Shown here: positions 1-8,258 of the stretch, piece after piece | Layout: each line of letters opens with the position of its first letter | How positions within the stretch are numbered: the first letter of the stretch is position 1 | Made by a program: the position numbers and the translations under genes | The notes under the pieces: generated by a model | Database searches by the model: none | Told to the model about the DNA's origin: nothing | What the model saw: only the letters and a program-made list of their open reading frames with translations | Source: Radiobacillus deserti | Lineage (GTDB): Bacteria > Bacillota > Bacilli > Bacillales > Amphibacillaceae | Length of the DNA stretch: 64,000 nucleotides | Assembly: GCF_007301515.1 (NCBI RefSeq) | Contig: NZ_CP041666.1 | Coordinates: 1,984,001-2,048,000 of the forward strand | Direction: 5' to 3'

Positions 1-1
1 A

Positions 2-1123
2 TTTGTTCGAAAAATCAAAAAGAAATATTGTCTTTTATTAACCGCCACACCTGTACAAAATAAATTAAGCGACATTTTCAATCTAGTATCTATTCTAAAA
101 CCTGGTTATTTAGGTAATTATGAGGACTTTACCAATCGCTTCGGCCGAGATAGAAAGAATCTGTACAATGATGCTCACTTGAAACAACTGATTCAAAACG
201 TAATGGTACGTAACCGAAGAGAAGACACCGGAATTGACTGGACTAAACGAAAAGTAGAAACCGTCTGGATTGATTTTGTAGAGGAGGAGCAAAATGCCTA
301 TGATAGATTAAGAAATTTACTGAGGGAATCTTATGCTGCAAGCTTTTCTTCCATTACCTTATCAAGAGAACTTTGTTCTTCAAGAGAAGCCTGTTATTTA
401 TCGATTCAAAAATTACTTCAACAACCAGACAAAGAAGTGCACAACAAGGAACAGTATATCGAGATGATGAATGAGATTGGTCAGCTTCCCCACCATTCCA
501 AAGCAAAAAAAGTGGTGGAGCTCATTCAACAGAAGGAAGAGGATGAAAAATTCATCATCTTTACTGAGTATCGAGCTAGTCAGCTATATTTACAATGGTA
601 TTTACAGCAGCATGGTATTTCATCTGTACCATTTCGTGGTGGCTTCAAACGGGGGAAAAAGGACTGGATGAGACAATTATTCCAAAATCATGCTCAAGTC
701 CTCATTGCGACAGAAGCTGGCGGGGAAGGAATTAACCTACAATTTTGTAACAATATGATCAACTATGATCTTCCATGGAATCCGATGAGGTTAGAACAGC
801 GAATTGGTCGTATTCACCGGTTTGGACAAGAAAAGGATGTTCATATTTACAACTTTGCCATCCGAAATACCATAGAAGAGCATGTTTTAAAACTGTTATA
901 TGAAAAAATTCAATTATTTGAACGAGTTGTAGGAAATATTGATGCAATATTAGCTGATTTAAATATTAAAGATGTAGAGACGGAAATTCACTCGATTTTC
1001 TCTGAGTCATCATCCGATGGAGAAGCACGTATAAAATTGGAAAACTTGTCTTCCGTTATCTCTCATGCCCAACAGCAGGTTTCATCAGAGGAGGATTGGA
1101 ATGGCAATCGAGAATCTTCATGA
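2..1123 (+). CDS. yqhH: SNF2/DEAD-like helicase, C-terminal part (5' end outside window)
   Basis: The reading frame is open from base 2, so the gene starts to the left of the window and only about 373 codons are seen. They carry the SNF2 helicase C-terminal half: motif III LTATPVQN near the left edge, then VLIATEAGGEGINLQ (motif V) and RLEQRIGRIHRFGQ (motif VI). These enzymes are double-stranded-DNA-dependent ATPases that remodel protein-nucleic acid complexes. The last 23 nt overlap yqhG, the same pairing as yqhH-yqhG in B. subtilis, which suggests one transcript. The name rests on domain plus neighbour; the cellular role is not known. The tail after about residue 290 is acidic and variable. 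Confidence 0.88.
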   Translation, partial: FVRKIKKKYCLLLTATPVQNKLSDIFNLVSILKPGYLGNYEDFTNRFGRDRKNLYNDAHLKQLIQNVMVRNRREDTGIDWTKRKVETVWIDFVEEEQNAYDRLRNLLRESYAASFSSITLSRELCSSREACYLSIQKLLQQPDKEVHNKEQYIEMMNEIGQLPHHSKAKKVVELIQQKEEDEKFIIFTEYRASQLYLQWYLQQHGISSVPFRGGFKRGKKDWMRQLFQNHAQVLIATEAGGEGINLQFCNNMINYDLPWNPMRLEQRIGRIHRFGQEKDVHIYNFAIRNTIEEHVLKLLYEKIQLFERVVGNIDAILADLNIKDVETEIHSIFSESSSDGEARIKLENLSSVISHAQQQVSSEEDWNGNRESS

Positions 1124-1925
1124 GTTTATGACCAATTACTTTGTAGCTAATGACTGTAAGATTGTAGAAAATAAAAATGGAAAGTTAAAAGTACAATTAA
1201 CGGACGTCATGGACGAGCTTCTAATGAATCGCCCCTTCTATTGGCAATACGTTAAAAAACTAGGCTATCCAGGACAACCGATGCAAGTCAGCTTTATCAC
1301 AAATCCGGAACGTCGTGAAGAAGAAGGAGAATGGATTCACTTCGGAAGTCCGCGGGTTCATCAAATATTTAGAACGTTAAAAACACAAGGTCGAATGACA
1401 AAACTATATGAACAAGTTCAAGCTGGCCAGCGGACACCCTTAACTCCTTGGCTTGTGATTAACCTAAAAATCAGCTATGAAGGAAAACAAAAAAAAGACG
1501 AACTTCTTTCCTTTGGTTTAAATTTAATTAATGGCGCTATGTTAAAAGGGATGATGGAATCCATGGAAGATTTATCCTTCCATTCCAATATTTCTGACTT
1601 CACGTACACGATGACACCGATTATTCGTGTGAAAAGTGGGTACCAAAGAATCATCCAATATATCGAAAAATCGCTACAACAGGAAACACATGATTGGGCA
1701 GCAGAATCGTGGCAGCACCTACAAGAAGAACTAAAGCTCCTCGAACACTTTTATACAGAAGGTGAGTCGGAGGATGCAGAGGAAGAAGCAGAGTATGAGC
1801 GACTTATGGAGCAGGAACGTAAAGATATTGAAAATCGGTATCAACCAAGAATTAGATTAGAAGTCGTCAATGGTGGGTTATTTTATTTAAGTCAACAAAC
1901 CTCTAATCAATTTTTACAAAAATAA
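1101..1925 (+). CDS. yqhG: YqhG family protein, unknown function
   Basis: A 274-residue cytoplasmic protein with no signal peptide or membrane segment. The chosen ATG follows a strong GAGGAGG ribosome site; an upstream in-frame ATG at 1065 lacks one. The protein contains motifs typical of the Bacillaceae YqhG family (for example RPFYWQYVKK near residue 45), and its C-terminal third is acidic. It overlaps the helicase gene by 23 nt, so the two are probably translationally coupled. No catalytic motif is recognisable and no function is known; the assignment rests on length, position and family resemblance. Confidence 0.85.
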   Translation: MAIENLHEFMTNYFVANDCKIVENKNGKLKVQLTDVMDELLMNRPFYWQYVKKLGYPGQPMQVSFITNPERREEEGEWIHFGSPRVHQIFRTLKTQGRMTKLYEQVQAGQRTPLTPWLVINLKISYEGKQKKDELLSFGLNLINGAMLKGMMESMEDLSFHSNISDFTYTMTPIIRVKSGYQRIIQYIEKSLQQETHDWAAESWQHLQEELKLLEHFYTEGESEDAEEEAEYERLMEQERKDIENRYQPRIRLEVVNGGLFYLSQQTSNQFLQK

Positions 1926-1962
1926 GCAGGATCCAATCCACGAGGATCCTGCTTATTTTTTC
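1924..1962. terminator. Rho-independent terminator, shared by convergent yqhG and yqzE
   Basis: An 11-bp inverted repeat (AAGCAGGATCC / GGATCCTGCTT) around a 9-nt loop starts in the yqhG stop codon and is followed on the plus strand by TATTTTTTCTTTTT. The right arm runs into the last codons of the convergent yqzE. Confidence 0.85.
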
Positions 1963-2132
1963 TTTTTAAACAAAAGCTTAAATGCTAACGGCAACATACC
2001 AAACCAGTGACTAGATAACCCTTCCTCATGAGAGCGTCTTCTTTTTTTTCGCTCTTTTCGTTCCTCTGAAGGGGTATCCATATATTTGACTATTTCTTGT
2101 GTCATAAATTTCACATAGTCATTTCCAGACAT
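1953..2132 (-). CDS. yqzE: YqzE family small protein (59 aa)
   Basis: This 59-residue gene lies between yqhG and aroK on the minus strand. The ATG is preceded by GAGGTG. The product begins MSGNDYVKFMTQEIVKYMDT, has a very basic middle (ERKERKKRRR), then WFGMLPLAFKLLF and a lysine tail, the layout of the YqzE family. In B. subtilis the homologue lies beside comGG and, to my recollection, has been linked to sporulation (SpoIIIL); that link is knowledge, not visible here. The hydrophobic C-terminal stretch could bind the membrane peripherally. The gene probably shares a transcript with aroK upstream. Confidence 0.85.
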   Translation of the reverse strand: MSGNDYVKFMTQEIVKYMDTPSEERKERKKRRRSHEEGLSSHWFGMLPLAFKLLFKKKK

Positions 2133-2162
2133 TTTATCACCTCGATTTGGGTTATTACAAGT

Positions 2163-2669
2163 TTACCCATTTATAGATGTATTTATAAGTGAAATTATTT
2201 CCTCTGTAATAGCATCTACCGTTTTTTGATCTGTCTGAATTTGGTAATGAGAAGTTTCTTCATATAGTGGCAGTCGACTTTTAAAAAGCGCCTGTACGGC
2301 AATGGTGTCTTTCCATAAAGGTCGCTGAGTATCGTCAGCCAATCTTCGTTTTATCTCATTCCAGCTCGCGTGCAAATATATAACGATACCATGCTTTTTC
2401 ATCCACTCTCTATTTGGAGCTTTCCCGATTATTCCTCCACCAGTTGCTATAACCGTATTTGTGATAGGCATCTGTTTCAGAATATGACTTTCATATGTAC
2501 GAAAAACATCTTCTCCTTTTGTAGCAAATATTTGCGGTATCGTTTCTTCATAATACAGCTCTATTTCGTGATCGGTATCTTTCGCTTTCCATTTTAAACG
2601 GTCCGCAAGACAAGTACACACGCTTGATTTCCCGCTTCCCATAAATCCAATTAAAAAAACCGATTGCAT
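2163..2669 (-). CDS. aroK: Shikimate kinase
   Basis: A 168-residue cytoplasmic enzyme that phosphorylates shikimate at the 3-hydroxyl with ATP, the fifth step of the chorismate pathway. Walker A is GFMGSGKSS near residue 8, followed by the DTDHEIE shikimate/Mg-binding segment, FRTYE with the substrate arginine, the ATGGGII glycine loop and the lid arginine in QRPLW. The ATG at 2669 follows GGTGAG; a GTG 30 nt upstream would add ten residues and is less likely. It is followed by yqzE after a 30-nt gap. Length is normal for the family. Confidence 0.95.
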   Translation of the reverse strand: MQSVFLIGFMGSGKSSVCTCLADRLKWKAKDTDHEIELYYEETIPQIFATKGEDVFRTYESHILKQMPITNTVIATGGGIIGKAPNREWMKKHGIVIYLHASWNEIKRRLADDTQRPLWKDTIAVQALFKSRLPLYEETSHYQIQTDQKTVDAITEEIISLINTSING

Positions 2670-2715
2670 GGACTCACCACTTCCCAAACATTTGTACACT
2701 ATTTTACCATATAAG

Positions 2716-2744
2716 AAAGCCTTGTAGAGTCTCTACAAGGCTTT
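2716..2744 (-). terminator. Terminator of the ytrEF-like unit
   Basis: A perfect 14-bp inverted repeat (AAAGCCTTGTAGAG / CTCTACAAGGCTTT) with a single central base lies just after the stop codon of the permease gene. The T-run on the minus strand is short (CTTTCTTA), so it may act in both directions. Confidence 0.75.
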
Positions 2745-2748
2745 TGAA

Positions 2749-4092
2749 CTATATTTCTCTACGCATCGCTTGTAACACGTCAATCTTCGTAGCACGTCGT
2801 GCAGGACGAAGACCTGACAATATAGTGACCACTAAGCAAATTGCAACAGAAATAAGAACAAGATTCCATGGAATCGCGGAAAATTGGATTGTATCTGGTA
2901 ATTTCTCATCAAACGCTAGTTCGATAATCATTGGTAAACTCCAATTAACGGCAAAGCTAACCACATAAGCTGCTATCGTCCCAATGATTGCACCGATTAA
3001 ACCAATATAACTACTCTCTAAAAGGAAAATTTGTTTTATTGCTTTTGGACTTGCACCTATTGCTTTCATAATTCCGATATCAGGTGCTCTCTCTGTAACG
3101 GCCATCGTCATCGTGTTATATATCCCGATAGATGCAATTAATAAAGCAATCGTTCCTATTAAAATAAGTCCTGCTTTCGCAATGGCAAACATCATATTAA
3201 TTTGCTTCAACTCGTTCACAACGGAGTATGTTGCATAATCCTGTTTATCTAACGCTTCTACAATTCCTTCTACTTGTGATAAGTTATGTGCATAAACCGA
3301 TACCTCATCATACGTCTCAGAACTTATATCCAGCGATGCAGCATCTTGTCCATCCGTTTCAACAAACCCTTTTGGAGTTCCTGTAAATGCTTCGATTTGT
3401 GCTAGCAGGGAATCTGAAATAAAAATATCTTGGTCTTGCGCCCATTCCAGTTTGGGCTTATCCGTTATTCCTACAATCTTTAAGTCAAATGTCTTTGTTT
3501 TATCTGGGTCCTCCGAATGGACGACTTCCATTTTGATCGTTTGACCGATTAAATCCTTATCATATCGATATTCCTCTTTCACGGCTCCTTGTTCATTATA
3601 CAAATCGTTCTCCTCAATATCTGTTGGGACAAGTTGCTCAAGGAAATGATACCCTACAATTATTTCATTATCCTTCTCTGGTAAAGAGCCCTCACTAAGT
3701 TCAAATCCTGCATCCGTTTCAGCAGGGAAATTTGCCACAACTGTTCTCGTACTGATTTGGTAGTCATCCACTGTATAAGTTGGAGACTGCATAAGCATTT
3801 TTCTTCTAGTGACCGCTTCCACCCCATCAATTTTTTCTAATTGACTTACATCAGAATCTTTTAAGGATTGATAATTCCCTTCTTCCATTTCTTTTCCATA
3901 TACATCAATTTTGGTAACGACATTTTGTTCCATCGTATCCTTCACTAAGGATTGATGAAGTCCAAACCCAACGGAAGCAAGAACAATAAGAAACGCACAG
4001 CCGATTGCCGTAGCAAGTACAGTCATAAACACGCGTACTTTATTCTTCTTCATATTCTGTTTTACAAATGCAAAGCGGTCTTTCCACCTCAT
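2749..4092 (-). CDS. ABC transporter permease, MacB/FtsX type (YtrF-like)
   Basis: A 447-residue membrane protein with the MacB layout: a short cytoplasmic N-terminus, one membrane helix near residues 20-43, a large extracytoplasmic domain (about 45-300), then three membrane helices near 303-327, 355-380 and 405-430. The cytoplasmic loop TERAPDIGIMKAIGAS is the coupling region typical of FtsX-type permeases. It overlaps its ATPase partner by 4 nt. Such permeases transmit force across the membrane rather than moving a solute through a pore. Length and partner match B. subtilis YtrF, part of a cell-wall-related ABC system regulated by YtrA. The substrate or target is unknown. Confidence 0.87.
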   Translation of the reverse strand: MRWKDRFAFVKQNMKKNKVRVFMTVLATAIGCAFLIVLASVGFGLHQSLVKDTMEQNVVTKIDVYGKEMEEGNYQSLKDSDVSQLEKIDGVEAVTRRKMLMQSPTYTVDDYQISTRTVVANFPAETDAGFELSEGSLPEKDNEIIVGYHFLEQLVPTDIEENDLYNEQGAVKEEYRYDKDLIGQTIKMEVVHSEDPDKTKTFDLKIVGITDKPKLEWAQDQDIFISDSLLAQIEAFTGTPKGFVETDGQDAASLDISSETYDEVSVYAHNLSQVEGIVEALDKQDYATYSVVNELKQINMMFAIAKAGLILIGTIALLIASIGIYNTMTMAVTERAPDIGIMKAIGASPKAIKQIFLLESSYIGLIGAIIGTIAAYVVSFAVNWSLPMIIELAFDEKLPDTIQFSAIPWNLVLISVAICLVVTILSGLRPARRATKIDVLQAMRREI

Positions 4093-4778
4093 ACTGCTTG
4101 CCCCCTATTCGTAAGCTTTCCATCGCTAATTTCAATCGTACGATGCGCTATTCTTGCCACCTGATTGTCATGGGTAATCATTAGAAAGGTAATACCATAA
4201 TCACGGTTTAGCACGTTAATAAAATCCAATATTTCTGCTTCGGTTTCACTATCTAAGCTACCCGTTGGTTCATCTGCCAAAATGATGGGAGGATTACTGA
4301 CCAATGCTCTTGCAATACTAACTCGTTGCTGCTGCCCTCCAGATAATTCACTTGGGTAATGATCTTTATACGACTCCAAGCCTACCCTCTTTAATGTTTC
4401 CATCGTTTGTTCTTTTCTTTTCACTTCTGTTTCCCCTTTAAAAATTAAAGGCAATTCAATATTTTGATAGGCGGTTAAGCTCGGAATTAATTGAAAGTTT
4501 TGGAAGATAAAACCGAGATTTTCTAATCGAAAATTAGCATATTGCGTTTCATTAAACTCTGTTACGTTTTCACCATCAATAATGATTTCACCACTTGTGG
4601 GTCTAATAAACCCACTGATTAAATTAAGTAGTGTAGATTTTCCTGATCCGCTTCGTCCTATTACAGCAACAATTTCTCCTTGAGTTACTTGCAGGGAAAT
4701 ATTTTCTAGAATCGTTAATCTTTGCTCTCCTTTTTTTCCTAACACAAACTGGTGACTAAGATTATTTACTTGTATCAT
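4089..4778 (-). CDS. ABC transporter ATP-binding protein, LolD/MacB type (YtrE-like)
   Basis: A 229-residue ATPase. Walker A GRSGSGKST lies at 41-49, the Q-loop is FIFQNFQLIPSL, the signature is LSGGQQQR near 145, Walker B is IILADEPTGSLD near 165 and the switch histidine is in MITHD. The ATG at 4778 follows AAGGAGGAA; an upstream in-frame start lacks a site. It overlaps the permease gene by 4 nt (ATGA), so the two form one machine. The promoter lies over a 37-bp palindrome that matches the operator of the GntR gene at 8251-8640, so this is probably the ytrE-equivalent of a split ytr operon. Confidence 0.9.
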   Translation of the reverse strand: MIQVNNLSHQFVLGKKGEQRLTILENISLQVTQGEIVAVIGRSGSGKSTLLNLISGFIRPTSGEIIIDGENVTEFNETQYANFRLENLGFIFQNFQLIPSLTAYQNIELPLIFKGETEVKRKEQTMETLKRVGLESYKDHYPSELSGGQQQRVSIARALVSNPPIILADEPTGSLDSETEAEILDFINVLNRDYGITFLMITHDNQVARIAHRTIEISDGKLTNRGQAV

Positions 4779-4801
4779 CAAAGTTCCTCCTTGGCCTTTC
4801 T

Positions 4802-4848
4802 GTATCAACTGTATTAATTATATTAATACAGTTGATACGATAAGTCAA
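4802..4848 (-). promoter_or_regulatory. Promoter with overlapping GntR (YtrA-like) operator, ytrEF-like unit
   Basis: On the minus strand TTGACT (4843-4848) and TAATAT (4820-4825) are separated by 17 bp. The -10 lies inside a perfect 17+3+17 palindrome at 4802-4838 whose core ACTGTATTAAT / ATTAATACAGT is shared with the operator at 8673-8697. Repression by the GntR protein is inferred from the shared site. Confidence 0.8.
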
Positions 4849-4861
4849 TTCATTTTATGAT
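4832..4861 (+). promoter_or_regulatory. Divergent promoter for the four-helix protein gene
   Basis: TTGATA (4832-4837) lies in the right arm of the palindrome and TATGAT (4856-4861) follows after 18 bp, reading toward the gene at 4900. A repressor on the palindrome would cover this -35 too. Confidence 0.6.
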
Positions 4862-4899
4862 ACACTATGTAAGAAAATAAACGGAAAGGAGAAAGGACA

Positions 4900-5328
4900 A
4901 TGGATACAAGCTGGTATTTCGTTATTGCTTCAGCTGTTGCTGTTTATGGTATTTTATTTTTTTATCGAGGATTAATACGTCAGGTTCAAGGGGCCATAGA
5001 GGATGGAAAGGAATTAACAATAGATAGCATAAAAGACTTTCAAGCATCTTTTTTTGTAAAAGTTGCAATCATAGAAGTCATCCCGATTATTTTGATTGTA
5101 TTAGGATTTATCCATGCTCCTGTGGAGGGTAATTCGCTTATTCCCGTTATTCTAATCGGTGCATTTTATGTTTCGGCATGGATTCAAATTTTCATGCTTC
5201 GTCAAGAAACGATACAACTACAGAATGAGCAAAGTCCAAATCCTGTAATCCAAACCTTAACGATGCTTGGTATTAGTCTAACAGGATCGATACCTCTTAT
5301 TTCTATCATTGCGATTTATACAATTTAA
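4900..5328 (+). CDS. Unknown membrane protein with about four helices
   Basis: I do not recognise this 142-residue protein. It has hydrophobic segments near residues 6-22, 50-70, 80-97 and 117-140, a cytoplasmic-looking charged stretch between the first two (QVQGAIEDGKELTIDSIKDF) and a glutamine-rich link before the last. The start follows GGAAAGGAGAAAGG. It is transcribed away from the YtrE-like ATPase, from a promoter whose -35 overlaps the shared operator, and converges with the large permease gene. Context suggests a small partner or modulator of the ABC system, but that is inference. No enzyme motif is visible. Confidence 0.75.
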   Translation: MDTSWYFVIASAVAVYGILFFYRGLIRQVQGAIEDGKELTIDSIKDFQASFFVKVAIIEVIPIILIVLGFIHAPVEGNSLIPVILIGAFYVSAWIQIFMLRQETIQLQNEQSPNPVIQTLTMLGISLTGSIPLISIIAIYTI

Positions 5329-5369
5329 AGAAAAAAGTGAGAACGACCTCCTCGTCCTCACTTTTTTCT
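5329..5369. terminator. Bidirectional terminator between convergent membrane genes
   Basis: AAAAAAGTGAG and CTCACTTTTTT frame an inner complementary part (AACGA / TCGT), giving A- and T-runs on both sides. The right edge enters the stop codon of the permease gene. Confidence 0.85.
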
Positions 5370-7384
5370 TAGTAATGCTCATTAACAAAGTCTGGTGTTT
5401 GTTCACTCGTAAACGTCCCTATAATACTTCCATATTCCTCTTTTAAGAAGAACACAACAACATAATCCCCGTTAGACCAGTTCGAATAGTTCCTAAGAGC
5501 CATATCTATTTGTTCCGGCTCTTCTACTTCAAAGGCATTCGGCAAGGCTTTCCAATCCTCGAGTGTCATGTTATACACTCTGCCATTAAATACATCCTCA
5601 TCTCCATTTGTTACTTGATCATAAGGAGCTATAACTACCTTTTCTACATCCTCTGGAGTAAGCTTTGCTTGTGCTAGAAGTCCCTCATCCTTGAGCCACT
5701 GTTCGATTTCACGGTACGATTTACGCCAGTCTACTTGGGTAAATTGACCATTTTGTAGCATGATATCAATGGACCCCCATGGTTCTATACGTGAAAAGGT
5801 CTCATCGTATGCTTCATTTTTGACTTCCTCTTGTAAAAGAGTAATAAATGCTTCGAGTTTTTCTGAATCTTGAATGATGACTTGTTTATTTCCATTATAA
5901 GAAGAAATGGTAGCTCTATTCACATCAGATGGATCCACATGTAGTATAGCGTATCGGCTTTGCTTGTACTCCATAGAAGCATAAATAGGTTCATAGTACC
6001 GTTTATACGCTTCAAGCGGAATGTCGTATTCTCGAATAACTTTGTCTCCATTCTCTAGTTCATAAACAAACGCAACATTTTGAATCCCTTCTCCATATCT
6101 CAGACCTTCTAAGCTTGATTGATTTTCTATAATAGCCTTATGGAAATCAAGAATATGTTTTATATTTCTTCTTTCTTCAAACATATTTGGTTTCCCTGGA
6201 ATGTCAATAGATTGCGGGTCTTTATACTCATTCGCATAATAATCGACTTGGTTCTCTTGATATTCATAAAGGGATTCTCCGAAATAAACCTTTTGAATAT
6301 TTTCTTCTTCTGGTATTTTAGATTCATAGCCAAACACATCTAGATGTATGAACAACCCTATGACAAACATTACAATAGTAAACGGAACTAAATGTAACAA
6401 CCGATGAAACACACGCCAAGTTTTTAAAAGCACAATCTCAGCAATGATATATCCAAAAATAGCTCCAACCACATAGCCAAAAATTAGCCACCCTATATCT
6501 CCTTGTGTTTCCCCAAAATAAATACCGCTAAGGAGCATAAAGCAAATGGTTACTCCGTATTTAAAAATTGGGCGTAAATAGATGAATGCTATGGCCTGAT
6601 TCGCTGCTTCCACTTTTCTCTTTCGGTAGAAATAAACTGAAAAAAGATAAAACAAAATAGCTAATATGGCATAAATTAAAAATTCCCACCAATTTATCGA
6701 AGAATAGATAATTTCCATCATTCTTGTAAAAGGAGAAAGCATTTGCACATCAGAACTTAACGTGTACGTGCTTGCGTATCCAAACAAAAAGAAATCTAGA
6801 TTGAACATCCATAACATCACAATGCCTGCAGGTAGGAAAAATAAAATACATGTCAATACAATTTGTAGTGCAGAAATACCGGTAAAAATCCCAACTAATG
6901 TACAAGTTGCAAACACAAACAGGTTTATGATGATGGTAATGGACATCCAAGTAATGATAGAACCTTTAATATATTCTTCAACGGACAAAAGCGTATAAAG
7001 CCCCTCAGATAGTAATCCAGTTAGTAATACTGGAACAACAAGAATGACCAAGCCAAACATAAACTGATGGTTGAATAAAACAGATCGTTTGATTGGCAAA
7101 CTATGAATATAATCGGCTGATGATTTTACTTGCAAGTAACGAAATAACACGACAGAACTGATTATTGGAGCAATAAACATAATGAAAACTTGTATTTCAC
7201 CGGTGAATTGAAAGTAGCTTTCGTACATTGGATAATTCAACTGTTCATCATCACCAAATTGCATTAGCATTTGTAATGGGACTAGAAAAGTTAAACTAAT
7301 AAAATAAAGGATACCAATCCAACCAGCTGAACGAAAATTATGTGCTAGAATTCCTTTATTTATCCATGATGGATTCGACGACAT
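5369..7384 (-). CDS. ABC transporter permease with large extracytoplasmic C-terminal region (YtrC/D-like position)
   Basis: A 671-residue protein. The ATG at 7384 (MSSNPSWINKG) follows GGGGGGGACAGG and overlaps the ATPase gene by 29 nt; an open frame of 69 further codons upstream lies inside the ATPase gene and is not used. The first 340 residues hold about 10 membrane helices (FISLTFLVPLQ, IMFIAPIISSVV, VILVVPVLLTG and others), one more lies near 341-360, and the last 300 residues are hydrophilic and acidic, probably outside the cell. The segment HSLPIKRSVLFN is typical of ABC-2 permeases. It takes the place of ytrC and ytrD. Substrate unknown. Confidence 0.82.
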   Translation of the reverse strand: MSSNPSWINKGILAHNFRSAGWIGILYFISLTFLVPLQMLMQFGDDEQLNYPMYESYFQFTGEIQVFIMFIAPIISSVVLFRYLQVKSSADYIHSLPIKRSVLFNHQFMFGLVILVVPVLLTGLLSEGLYTLLSVEEYIKGSIITWMSITIIINLFVFATCTLVGIFTGISALQIVLTCILFFLPAGIVMLWMFNLDFFLFGYASTYTLSSDVQMLSPFTRMMEIIYSSINWWEFLIYAILAILFYLFSVYFYRKRKVEAANQAIAFIYLRPIFKYGVTICFMLLSGIYFGETQGDIGWLIFGYVVGAIFGYIIAEIVLLKTWRVFHRLLHLVPFTIVMFVIGLFIHLDVFGYESKIPEEENIQKVYFGESLYEYQENQVDYYANEYKDPQSIDIPGKPNMFEERRNIKHILDFHKAIIENQSSLEGLRYGEGIQNVAFVYELENGDKVIREYDIPLEAYKRYYEPIYASMEYKQSRYAILHVDPSDVNRATISSYNGNKQVIIQDSEKLEAFITLLQEEVKNEAYDETFSRIEPWGSIDIMLQNGQFTQVDWRKSYREIEQWLKDEGLLAQAKLTPEDVEKVVIAPYDQVTNGDEDVFNGRVYNMTLEDWKALPNAFEVEEPEQIDMALRNYSNWSNGDYVVVFFLKEEYGSIIGTFTSEQTPDFVNEHY

Positions 7385-8258
7385 ATCCTGTCCCCCCCAA
7401 TTCATAAATGAAAATTTCTTCGAGTGTAAGTGGTAATAAATCAAAAATAACTGGTTGAAATTGTTTTGCAAATGCTGTAACTTCCTCTTCTTTTCCTCTA
7501 ACAATACAGAGGAGTACACTTCCACGTTCTTCGACAAATAATGTATCAAGACCTGATAAGAAATCTGGAGGTGTCTCCTGTTTAAATGCAATTTGTATTT
7601 TATGGACGTCGGATTTTAAATCATCCAAGTCTTTTTCTAACATTAAAGCACCTTGATGAATGATTCCAACATGATCACAAATATCTTCAATTTCTCTTAG
7701 ATTGTGAGAGGAAATAACCACTGTCATCTCTCGATCTGCCACATCTTGAATTAATAAATTTTTAACCTTCTGACGCATAACTGCATCTAGTCCATCTATC
7801 GGTTCATCTAATAACAAATAATCCGGTTTAGCAGATAAAGAAAGCCAAAAAGCTACCTGTCGCTGCATTCCTTTCGAGAGCCTTTGGATTTTTTTATTTG
7901 GACTAATATTGAAGACCTTTCCAAGCTTTTCAAACCGTTCTTCGCTCCAGTTTGGGTATAAGCTCTGGTAATACCCAGCCATCTGTTTTACCGTATAGTG
8001 TGAAAAGAAATACGGCTGATCTGGAATAAATATCATTTTTTGTTTAAGTGCTACATGTTCAAACGGTTCCTCTTCATGAATGAGAATCCTGCCTTTGTCT
8101 TGTCTATAGATTCCCATTATAATTTTTAACAATGTTGTTTTCCCGGCTCCATTTGAACCGAGCAAACCATAAATAGAACCTTTTTGGATAGATAGGGTCA
8201 CTTGTCGAAGGGCTTGATGATCTTCAAAATGCTTTTCAATGTTTTCCACTTTAATCAT
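7356..8258 (-). CDS. ABC transporter ATP-binding protein (YtrB-like)
   Basis: A 300-residue ATPase. Walker A GSNGAGKTT is at about 34-42, the signature is the variant LSKGMQRQV near 126, Walker B is YLLLDEPIDGLD, and the H-loop is VISSHN. The C-terminal 80 residues form an extra domain, as in ABC-2 type exporters. It overlaps the GntR gene upstream by 8 nt and the permease downstream by 29 nt, so the three are one translationally coupled operon. Size and position match YtrB of B. subtilis, which works with YtrC/D in a cell-wall-linked transporter. Confidence 0.9.
   Translation of the reverse strand: MIKVENIEKHFEDHQALRQVTLSIQKGSIYGLLGSNGAGKTTLLKIIMGIYRQDKGRILIHEEEPFEHVALKQKMIFIPDQPYFFSHYTVKQMAGYYQSLYPNWSEERFEKLGKVFNISPNKKIQRLSKGMQRQVAFWLSLSAKPDYLLLDEPIDGLDAVMRQKVKNLLIQDVADREMTVVISSHNLREIEDICDHVGIIHQGALMLEKDLDDLKSDVHKIQIAFKQETPPDFLSGLDTLFVEERGSVLLCIVRGKEEEVTAFAKQFQPVIFDLLPLTLEEIFIYELGGTGYVVESIMDK

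Noticed and set aside
7385..7591. N-terminal extension of the large permease by 69 codons
   Set aside because: It lies wholly inside the ATPase gene, is hydrophilic and has no ribosome site, while the ATG at 7384 has a strong one.
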